A DNA stretch of 5,622 nucleotides from Kiritimatiellales bacterium. Lineage in GTDB: Bacteria; Verrucomicrobiota; Kiritimatiellia; Kiritimatiellales; Tichowtungiaceae. Each line of letters opens with the position of its first letter. Position 1 is the stretch's first letter. The notes beneath the pieces are model-generated. The model was not told the origin of the DNA. It worked only from the letters and a program-made list of their open reading frames with translations, and made no database searches. Shown here one piece after another: positions 1 to 4,700 of the stretch. The stretch is from positions 1-5,622 of the forward strand of contig JAQUXG010000123.1 of NCBI GenBank assembly GCA_028692515.1. Direction: 5' to 3'. A program made the translations under genes and the position numbers.

Positions 1-71
1 GTGACAAACCGGAAATCCGCCACATTCAAAACGCCTTTCAGCTCGAAGGCGGCTATCGCATCTGGTGGTGA
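1..71 (+). CDS. C-terminal end of an unidentified plus-strand protein (partial)
   Basis: Reading from base 3, an open frame runs from the window edge to a TGA at 69-71 and gives a 22-residue tail that ends in GGYRIWW. The codons show the G/C-rich third positions typical of the real genes here. The frame starting at base 1 is also open, as far as TAA 118-120, but its translation (serine/lysine-rich, running through the palindromes) looks less like protein. The gene would converge on upp, and its stop abuts the palindrome at 71-93. I do not recognise the family from so short a tail. The alternative is that no gene ends here. Confidence 0.42.
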   Translation, partial: DKPEIRHIQNAFQLEGGYRIWW

Positions 72-96
72 AGTTTCCAGGTATTGGAAACTTTTC
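71..96 (+). terminator. Palindromic hairpin just after the plus-strand stop, possible terminator
   Basis: The 9-nt arms AAGTTTCCA (71-79) and TGGAAACTT (85-93) are perfectly complementary around a 5-nt loop. On the plus strand the hairpin is followed by a short T-rich stretch ending at 98. The core (75-89) is a one-mismatch copy of the TTCCAA-N3-TTGGAA palindrome found elsewhere in the window, so a dispersed repeat may double as the terminator of the incoming plus-strand gene. The stem is AT-rich and the T-run is interrupted, so terminator function is uncertain. Confidence 0.4.
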
Positions 97-111
97 TTCC
101 AAGGTTTGGAA
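97..111. repeat. Perfect palindrome TTCCAA-GGT-TTGGAA (intergenic copy)
   Basis: This is an exact 15-bp copy of the TTCCAA-N3-TTGGAA palindrome and the only exact copy outside a gene. It lies between two hairpins in the 90-bp gap separating the converging gene ends. Its right half overlaps the A-run that forms the U-tract of the upp terminator on the minus strand. A two-mismatch copy follows at 137-151 (TTCCAA-GGT-TTGCCA). Confidence 0.85.
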
Positions 112-138
112 AAAAACTAAAAACCGGACGTGCCGGTT
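108..138 (-). terminator. Rho-independent terminator of the minus-strand operon, after upp
   Basis: On the minus strand AACCGG (138-133), loop CACGT and CCGGTT (127-122) form a 6-bp GC-rich stem with a 5-nt loop. It is followed directly by TTTAG and a run of seven T (116-110). It begins 24 nt after the upp stop codon. It is the expected end of the rarA-fau-rny-upp transcript. Confidence 0.75.
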
Positions 139-161
139 CCAAGGTTTGCCATTCCCTTTGG

Positions 162-827
162 TCATTGCTCCGCAGAAGCGGAGCCTCTCTCACTTCGTTC
201 GGGTGGAACGGTGTTGAAGATGCGGTCGCCGGCATCGCCGAGGCCGGGCAGAATGTAGGCGGAGTCGTTGAGCCCTTCATCGATTTTACAGATGTAGAGG
301 TTTACATCCGGGTGCGCTGCGCGAACATGAGCAACCCCTTCGGGCGCGGCGATAATGGAGAGCATCCGGATTTCCTTCGCGCCCCAGTCTTTGACCATCC
401 GGATTCCTGCGGCGGCGGAGCCGCCAGTGGCGAGCATCGGGTCGAGTACGAAGACGAGATCCGGCGGGTTCGAGGAAAACTTGCGGTAGTATTCGACCGG
501 CTGAAGGGTTTCTTCATCGCGGTAAAACCCGAGGTGCCAGACTTCGGCGGTCGGGAGCAGATCAAGGATGGCATCGGTCATGCCGAGTCCGGCGCGCAGG
601 ATGGGAACCAATCCGATCCGCAGGTCGAGCACAGAACCTTCCATTTCCGTCAGCGGCGTTTCAATGGTCTTTGTGCGGAGCGGCAGATCGCGTGTGGCTT
701 CAGTTGCCAGCAATACCGCCAGCCGCCGAATCTGTGCGCGGAAAATATGCGGCGAGGTTTCCTTGTTGCGCAGATGGGTGAGGTGGTGCTGAACGAGCGG
801 ATGGTCGAGTTCAAACACCTTCTGCAT
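162..827 (-). CDS. upp: Uracil phosphoribosyltransferase
   Basis: This cytosolic pyrimidine-salvage enzyme converts uracil and PRPP to UMP and pyrophosphate. The 221-residue product shows the family hallmarks: PILRAGLGM near residues 75-83, GFYRDEETLQP at 100-110, the PRPP-binding loop VFVLDPMLATGGSA at 125-138, and the uracil-recognition segment PGLGDAGDRIF at 194-204. The start at 825-827 is preferred over an in-frame ATG seven codons upstream. AGGAGGT stands five nt before it, and the protein then begins MQKVFELDHP, where the family normally starts. Known UPRTs stop almost immediately after the GDAGDR.F motif (about 208 residues). This one carries roughly 15 extra residues (207-221, Pro/Arg/Ser/Glu-rich), encoded partly by a perfect hairpin. 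The gene lies 10 bp after rny and looks co-transcribed with it. Confidence 0.96.
   Translation of the reverse strand: MQKVFELDHPLVQHHLTHLRNKETSPHIFRAQIRRLAVLLATEATRDLPLRTKTIETPLTEMEGSVLDLRIGLVPILRAGLGMTDAILDLLPTAEVWHLGFYRDEETLQPVEYYRKFSSNPPDLVFVLDPMLATGGSAAAGIRMVKDWGAKEIRMLSIIAAPEGVAHVRAAHPDVNLYICKIDEGLNDSAYILPGLGDAGDRIFNTVPPERSERGSASAEQ
167..184. repeat. Perfect hairpin inside the 3' end of upp
   Basis: GCTCCGC (167-173) and GCGGAGC (178-184) form a perfect 7-bp GC-rich stem around a 4-nt loop, ending three bases from the upp stop. It encodes most of the unusual C-terminal tail of Upp. No U-tract follows directly, so it is probably not the terminator itself. It may stabilise the mRNA 3' end or be a dispersed element that has extended the reading frame. 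Confidence 0.6.
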
Positions 828-832
828 GGCAC

Positions 833-839
833 ACCTCCT
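833..839 (-). promoter_or_regulatory. Shine-Dalgarno of upp, fused to the rny stop codon
   Basis: The minus strand reads TAGGAGGT at 840-833. The rny stop TAG (840-838) supplies the first AG of the consensus AGGAGGT. Spacing to the upp ATG is 5 nt. The site decides the upp start and implies that ribosomes terminating on rny can re-initiate on upp (translational coupling). Confidence 0.9.
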
Positions 840-2409
840 ATTTGGCATATTCGATGGCGCGGGTTTCGCGGATGACTGTCACCTTGACCTGGCCGGGATA
901 TTTTACTTCCGACTGAATGCGGTTGGCGATTTCGCGCGCGACGATAAGAGCTCGCGCATCATCAACCTTATCGCCTTCCACCATTACGCGCAGTTCACGA
1001 CCGGCCTGAATGGCATAGCATTTTTCGACGCCTTTAAAGGACAGTGCGATTTTTTCGAGTTTGTCGAGGCGCTGGAGATAGAGGTCGGTGGTGTCGATGC
1101 GGGCGCCGGGGCGGGCGGCGGTCATCGCATCGGCTGCCGAGGCGAGCACCGCATAGACGCTGCTCTTTTCGACCTCTTCGTGATGCGCGGCAACAGCGTT
1201 ATAGACCAGCGGAGCTTCGCCGTATTTCCGCAAAAGGTTGGCGCCGATAGCGGCATGCGAACCTTCAACATCATGGTCGAGCGCTTTGCCGAGGTCGTGA
1301 AAAATTCCGACGCGTTTGGCGAGATCGACATCCAGATCGAGGTCGGCAGCCATCATCGCCATCAGCGAAGCCATTTCGACGGAGTGGTCGAGTACGTTCT
1401 GCTTGTAGCTGGTGCGGTATTTCAGGCGACCCAGCACTTTAACCAGTTCGGGGTCGACACCGGAAATGCCCAGTTTGTAGAGTGCATCTTCGCCCGCCTG
1501 CCGGATAATCTCGTCCACTTCGGTGCGGGTTTTCTTGACGGTTTCCTCGATACTGGCCGGGTGAATCCGTCCGTCCGCCATCAGTTTTTCGAGCGCCACG
1601 CGGGCGACCTCGCGGCGCACCGGATCAAAGCTGGAGAGCTGCACCATGCCGGGCGTTTCGTCGATGATCAGGTTGACGCCCGATTCCATTTCAAACGATT
1701 TGAAGTTGCGGCCTTCTTTGCCGATCAGGCGGCCCTTCATATCTTCCGAAGGAATCGCAACCTGCGTTACGGTGATGTTACTGACGTGATCGCCGGCGTA
1801 GCGCTCAATCGCCGAGCAGATCACGTCGCGAGCCTCGGCGCGGGCCTGTTCATAAATCTTCTTCTGTTGTGAGCGGATCAGTCCGCTGATTTCAGACTCC
1901 AGCTCTTCTTCCGTCTGATCCATAATCAGTTTGCGTGCGTCTTCCTTAGAGAGGGCCCCTACCTCTTGAATCCGGCGGTTTTCTTCCTCAATGCGCGCCT
2001 TAAGCTCCAGCTGCTTCGTTTTGAGATCGTCGTTTTGCTGTTCCGCCTTATCCAGTTTCGCGCTCAGGACATGATCCTTGACGTCCAATAGTTCGAGTTT
2101 ACGCGAAATATCTTTTTCTCGGGCAACCACGCGGTCTTCAAGCTGGATAATGCTTTGCCGCTTTTGATCCAGACTCTTTTCAGCCTGTTCGCGGGCTTTA
2201 AGCACCTCTTCACGGGCGGACACCCCGGCCTCGTGTTTGATCGCCTCGGCCTGTTTCTTGGCCTCATCCAGAATTACCGAACCGCGGTGACTTGCGGCGA
2301 CCGCATTGGTGCGGGTCAGATAGGCGTGAAAGAAGAATCCGAGAATGACGAATCCGACATTGATGACGATGGGGTTAATCCCGTTCCAGAATATTTCAAA
2401 GCTTTCCAT
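838..2409 (-). CDS. rny: Ribonuclease Y, membrane-anchored endoribonuclease
   Basis: RNase Y starts mRNA decay by endonucleolytic cleavage at the inner face of the cytoplasmic membrane. The 523-residue product has the full family layout. A single N-terminal membrane helix (about 11-31, VINVGFVILGFFF) is followed by a long charged coiled coil (about 45-200). A KH RNA-binding domain has its GxxG loop at GRLIGKEGRN (226-235). The HD phosphohydrolase domain carries the metal-binding pair in IFHDLGKALDHD (369-380, His371-Asp372) and a further conserved HH at 409-410. Length is normal (about 510-520). The KH loop usually reads GRIIGREGRN, so the change here is conservative. The ATG at 2407-2409 has a modest AAGG signal 8 nt upstream. 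The 66-bp gap to fau holds no strong promoter that I can see, only the palindrome TTTATCGATAAA at 2439-2450. Confidence 0.97.
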   Translation of the reverse strand: MESFEIFWNGINPIVINVGFVILGFFFHAYLTRTNAVAASHRGSVILDEAKKQAEAIKHEAGVSAREEVLKAREQAEKSLDQKRQSIIQLEDRVVAREKDISRKLELLDVKDHVLSAKLDKAEQQNDDLKTKQLELKARIEEENRRIQEVGALSKEDARKLIMDQTEEELESEISGLIRSQQKKIYEQARAEARDVICSAIERYAGDHVSNITVTQVAIPSEDMKGRLIGKEGRNFKSFEMESGVNLIIDETPGMVQLSSFDPVRREVARVALEKLMADGRIHPASIEETVKKTRTEVDEIIRQAGEDALYKLGISGVDPELVKVLGRLKYRTSYKQNVLDHSVEMASLMAMMAADLDLDVDLAKRVGIFHDLGKALDHDVEGSHAAIGANLLRKYGEAPLVYNAVAAHHEEVEKSSVYAVLASAADAMTAARPGARIDTTDLYLQRLDKLEKIALSFKGVEKCYAIQAGRELRVMVEGDKVDDARALIVAREIANRIQSEVKYPGQVKVTVIRETRAIEYAK

Positions 2410-2475
2410 GCGAGTTACCTTCGTTTCAGAGTTTTATTTTTATCGATAAAGCATAACTCCGACAGGGCGGCTTGT

Positions 2476-3021
2476 CTAACTGTTCATCGCAACTTTAAGA
2501 ATTTGTGTTTCCGTCACCAGCCAGTCCATCCGGATGTCATGGATTTCGGCCGGAATTTCTTCCAAACATTGGAAATCAAAGCAGATTCCAGCGCGAACCG
2601 CGCTGTACTGCGGCAGAAGGCGATCATAAAACCCTCCGCCGCGCCCGATCCGGCGACCTGTCCGGTCGAATGCTATGCCCGGCACAAGGATTAAATCGAG
2701 TTCATCTTCGGCGGCGAACACCGGAACCGCCGGTTCCAAAATACCAAAGCGGCCCTTTTTCAATTCCGTCGTCAGTCGCGCCATCCGGTAGATACCGGCG
2801 GTTTCATCGACCGCCGGAATATAAAATGTCGTTTGCAATGATTCGAATAGAGGGGAGAGGTTCACCTCATCAGGCAGCGGAATGTAGGCGCCGATCGACC
2901 GCGCCGACCGGAAAAGTTCCAATGATTGGAACTTTTTAATTACGGAAGCACTCAACGTTTCCAATATTTGGAAATCAGGGCGCAGCGCTGCGATCTGTTT
3001 GCGTATTTCCGCTTTGGTCAT
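2476..3021 (-). CDS. fau: 5-formyltetrahydrofolate cyclo-ligase (5-FCL/MTHFS family)
   Basis: This enzyme uses ATP to convert 5-formyl-THF to 5,10-methenyl-THF, returning a storage or inhibitory folate to the active one-carbon pool. At 181 residues it has normal length. Family motifs are visible: the N-terminal KAEIRKQI, YIPLPDEV near 46-53, RFGILEP at 91-97, the nucleotide/Mg2+ segment LVPGIAFDRTGRRIGRGGGF at 112-131 continuing into YDRLL, and the C-terminal HDIRMD (161-166) with TE at 170-171. The ATG overlaps the rarA stop as ATGA (3018-3021), with no evident Shine-Dalgarno, so translation is probably coupled to rarA. Oddly, three exact TTCCAA-N3-TTGGAA palindromes lie in frame and encode FQILE (17-21), FQSLE (31-35) and FQCLE (150-154). 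The third falls where the family often has FxFQ; the first two fall in variable N-terminal helices. The symbol follows E. coli fau/ygfA (yqgN in Bacillus). Confidence 0.94.
   Translation of the reverse strand: MTKAEIRKQIAALRPDFQILETLSASVIKKFQSLELFRSARSIGAYIPLPDEVNLSPLFESLQTTFYIPAVDETAGIYRMARLTTELKKGRFGILEPAVPVFAAEDELDLILVPGIAFDRTGRRIGRGGGFYDRLLPQYSAVRAGICFDFQCLEEIPAEIHDIRMDWLVTETQILKVAMNS
2560..2574. repeat. Perfect palindrome TTCCAA-ACA-TTGGAA within fau
   Basis: This exact 15-bp copy has its minus-strand codon phase starting at 2574, so it is read as Phe-Gln-Cys-Leu-Glu near residue 150 of the cyclo-ligase. The position matches a naturally conserved FxFQ stretch of the family, so it may have arisen by substitution rather than insertion. 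Confidence 0.85.
2912..2936. repeat. 25-bp perfect palindrome containing TTCCAA-TGA-TTGGAA, within fau
   Basis: The core at 2917-2931 is an exact copy. Symmetry extends outward through AAAAG and CTTTT, giving 11-bp arms around a 3-nt centre, the longest palindrome in the window. It is read in frame as FQSLE at residues 31-35 of the cyclo-ligase. In RNA it would make a strong hairpin near the 5' end of fau. On the plus strand it is followed by TAATT and would resemble a weak terminator. Confidence 0.88.
2958..2974. repeat. Palindrome TTTCCAA-TAT-TTGGAAA within fau
   Basis: The exact core is at 2959-2973, extended by one T/A pair on each side. It lies 27 bp from the neighbouring copy at 2917-2931. 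It is read in frame on the minus strand as FQILE at residues 17-21 of the cyclo-ligase. Confidence 0.85.
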
Positions 3022-4334
3022 TTTTTCTTTTTCCGCATGGACTCCCGGTATTCCTGCCGCTTTTTGAGAGTCTCTTCATAGCCCTGATCCGTCGGCGCGT
3101 AGTACACGCGGCCGGTCGGAACATACTCCTGATCGACAAAATGGTCTTTTCCGTCGTGGGCGTATTGATATTTCACATCGCCCTTGCCGGGGTGCGGCGC
3201 GTTTTTGAGATGATCAGGAACCGGCAGCGTGCGGCCGCTTTCTACATCGGCCAGTGCGGCGTTGATCGCCAGATAACTCGCGTTGCTTTTCGGTGCGCAG
3301 GCCAGATACGTGGTTGCCTGCGCCAGAATAATACGTGCTTCCGGCATGCCGACAAAATCGACCGCCTGCATCGCCGAGGTCGCAATCGTCAGTCCGCGCG
3401 GATCAGCGTTGCCGATATCCTCGGACGCCAGAATCACCAGTCGTCGTGCGATAAAGCGCGGGTCTTCGCCCGCATAAATCATCTTTGCCAGCCAGTAGAT
3501 CGCCGCGTTCGGATCGGAGCCGCGCACACTTTTGATGAAAGCGGAAATTGTGTCGTAATGCTCGTCCTCGTCGTGGTCATACGATACCGCTTTTTTCTGC
3601 ACCGACTCTTCGGTCTCGTGGCGCGTCAGATGAACGAGACCGTCTTCGCCGGGCGGGGTGGTCAGTGCAGCGATTTCCAGCGCGTTGAGCGCACGCCGGG
3701 CATCGCCTTCGCAAACCGTTGCCAGATGCGCCAGTGCATCGGCGTCAGCAGTCACCAGTCCGTTGAGCCCCGCCGGATGCTCCATCGCCCGTTGCAGAAC
3801 CAGTTGAATTGCCTCTTCGCTGAGCGCGTTGAGCTGGAAAATCTGCGAGCGCGAGTTGAGCGGCGTGTTGATAAAGAAAAACGGATTGTGCGTCGTGGCG
3901 CCGATCAGAATGATATCGCCACTTTCGACATAGGGCAGGAGTACATCCTGCTGGGCTTTATTAAAGCGGTGGATTTCATCAATGAACAGAATCGTATCCT
4001 GATTACGAAGCTTTTTCCATTGCTGGGCACCTTCAAGCAGTTTGCGCAGAATGGCGACGTTGGCCAGTACACCGCTGGTGCGTTCGAACCGCCGGTCGGT
4101 CGCCAGCGCAATCACTTCGGCCAGCGAGGTTTTTCCGCAACCGGGCGGACCGTAAAGAATAACGCTTGAAATGCGATCGGCCTCGATCGCGCGGCGCAGC
4201 AGTTTGCCTGCGCCGAGGATATGATCCTGCCCGGCGATTTCATCCAGCGTCCGTGGACGCATCCGCGCCGCCAGTGGCGCGGTGCCTGCGCCGGGCTTCG
4301 ATCTGCCGGACGGTTTTTCCTCAAAAAGTTCCAT
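3018..4334 (-). CDS. rarA: Replication-associated recombination protein A (RarA/MgsA-type AAA+ ATPase)
   Basis: RarA (MgsA in E. coli, Mgs1/WRNIP1 in eukaryotes) is a clamp-loader-like AAA+ ATPase acting at stalled or gapped replication forks. The 438-residue protein is full length. N-terminal LAARMRPRTLDEIAGQDHIL (21-40) is followed by Walker A GPPGCGKT (62-69) and Walker B ILFIDE (115-120) running into IHRFNKAQQDVLLP. Sensor 1 IGATTHNP lies at 144-151, an Arg-finger-like NSRSQIF at 160-166 and sensor 2 GDARRALNALE at 210-220. The MgsA-type C-terminal half carries YDTISAFIKSVRGSDPNAAI at 260-279 and LASEDIGNADP at 302-312. The tail ends in lysines. An in-frame TAA lies four codons upstream of the ATG and fixes the start. 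I see no Shine-Dalgarno before it, so initiation may be weak or leaderless-like. It is the first gene after the 6S terminator and overlaps fau by 4 bp. Confidence 0.96.
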   Translation of the reverse strand: MELFEEKPSGRSKPGAGTAPLAARMRPRTLDEIAGQDHILGAGKLLRRAIEADRISSVILYGPPGCGKTSLAEVIALATDRRFERTSGVLANVAILRKLLEGAQQWKKLRNQDTILFIDEIHRFNKAQQDVLLPYVESGDIILIGATTHNPFFFINTPLNSRSQIFQLNALSEEAIQLVLQRAMEHPAGLNGLVTADADALAHLATVCEGDARRALNALEIAALTTPPGEDGLVHLTRHETEESVQKKAVSYDHDEDEHYDTISAFIKSVRGSDPNAAIYWLAKMIYAGEDPRFIARRLVILASEDIGNADPRGLTIATSAMQAVDFVGMPEARIILAQATTYLACAPKSNASYLAINAALADVESGRTLPVPDHLKNAPHPGKGDVKYQYAHDGKDHFVDQEYVPTGRVYYAPTDQGYEETLKKRQEYRESMRKKKK

Positions 4335-4348
4335 GGCGGGAAGTTAAG

Positions 4349-4375
4349 CACTAATTCACACGAATGGACACTATT
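4349..4375. repeat. Three heptamers CAC(T/G)AAT at exact 10-bp spacing upstream of rarA
   Basis: CACTAAT (4349-4355), CACGAAT (4359-4365) and CACTATT (4369-4375) recur with a period of exactly 10 bp. On the minus strand they read ATTAGTG, ATTCGTG and AATAGTG. They end 15 bp before the rarA start codon, in the region where a rarA promoter or operator would lie. One-helical-turn spacing would put the copies on the same face of DNA, which is compatible with a protein-binding array. It could equally be a short dispersed intergenic element. I could not identify a convincing -10/-35 pair for rarA here. Confidence 0.55.
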
Positions 4376-4405
4376 TTGAAGTCCTGAGATGAGTGGTTAG
4401 GGAAT

Positions 4406-4439
4406 AAAAAAATACCGCTCCGGTTTATGTCGAAGCGGT
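4406..4439 (-). terminator. Rho-independent terminator after the 6S RNA
   Basis: On the minus strand ACCGCTTCG (4439-4431), an 8-nt loop and CGGAGCGGT (4422-4414) form a 9-bp stem with a single G-U pair. It is followed by A and seven T (4412-4406). It begins a few bases after the predicted 6S 3' end and separates that transcript from rarA, whose start lies about 70 bp further on. Confidence 0.85.
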
Positions 4440-4440
4440 T

Positions 4441-4596
4441 GAAAAAGCGCCCGTATCCAGAAGGCTTACCTCCGAACCCTGGTTTACAAGGTGGGAACCC
4501 TTCAGTTGCGGCGGAATACACCGAAACCTTCCTAAGTCCCCTTTTAATAGTAACGGATCAGAGAATATTGCCTTCTAGGCGGGCTTAAATTTAAAA
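4441..4596 (-). ncRNA. ssrS: 6S RNA, inhibitor-type regulator of RNA polymerase holoenzyme
   Basis: 6S RNA mimics an open promoter and sequesters the housekeeping RNA polymerase, mainly in stationary phase. The minus-strand block CACCTTGTAAACCAGGGTTC continuing GGAGGTAAGCC closely parallels the E. coli 6S segment CACCUUGAACCAAGGGUUC continuing AAGGGUUACAGCC. The fold agrees. The closing stem pairs 4570-4578 with 4457-4465 (9 bp, one G-U), extended by 4580-4584 with 4449-4453. A large central bubble carries on its 3' strand a small hairpin (4487-4492 with 4476-4481). An upper stem pairs 4536-4541 with 4493-4498, and an apical hairpin pairs 4519-4527 with 4505-4513. A promoter upstream and a terminator downstream frame it. 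The ends are approximate: the primary transcript probably starts near 4631 and may be trimmed. No ORF fills this gap. Confidence 0.85.
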
Positions 4597-4636
4597 GATC
4601 AAGTTGAGGTCTTTTTTCTCTCTCCTCACGTCTTAG

Positions 4637-4665
4637 ATGCTACGCGCGAGGTGTTTTTCGGTCAA
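4637..4665 (-). promoter_or_regulatory. Sigma70-type promoter of the 6S RNA
   Basis: The minus strand has TTGACC (4665-4660) and TAGCAT (4642-4637) separated by exactly 17 nt. This is five of six matches to the -35 consensus and four of six to the -10. Transcription would begin near 4629-4632, giving a precursor with a 35-45-nt leader that contains an 18-nt purine tract (4627-4610). The -35 begins 36 bp after the pheT stop, so the 6S gene has its own start rather than depending only on read-through. Confidence 0.75.
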
Positions 4666-4700
4666 GCGATCATTGCGATTTTGTGGTGAAAACTTCCACA

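Noticed and set aside
828..848. Upstream ATG giving a seven-residue longer Upp
   Set aside because: It overlaps the rny stop and lies ahead of the AGGAGGT that serves the internal ATG. The extra residues are not family-like.
84..875. Long plus-strand open frame antisense to upp
   Set aside because: It lies opposite a clear upp gene, its translation lacks any recognisable motif, and its length is explained by the G/C-rich third positions of the minus-strand gene.
826..1872. 348-codon plus-strand open frame antisense to rny
   Set aside because: It is a shadow of the RNase Y HD/KH coding region. Composition is biased and no family pattern is visible.
2439..2450. TTTATCGATAAA as an operator or promoter element before rny
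   Set aside because: It is a perfect 12-bp palindrome, but it has no convincing -35/-10 context and only a single copy, so function is unsupported.
2723..2737. GGAACCG-C-CGGTTCC palindrome in fau
   Set aside because: It is a real 15-bp dyad, but it is unrelated to the TTCCAA family and falls in ordinary coding sequence. No second copy was seen.
3141..4169. 342-codon plus-strand open frame antisense to rarA
   Set aside because: It runs opposite the rarA Walker A/B and C-terminal motifs and shows no domain of its own.
4447..4586. Bacterial SRP RNA or tmRNA in the pheT-rarA gap
   Set aside because: The GGAAGCAGCC-type SRP loop, the tmRNA Ala-tRNA-like ends and the tag ORF are all absent. The bubble-in-a-rod fold and sequence fit 6S RNA.
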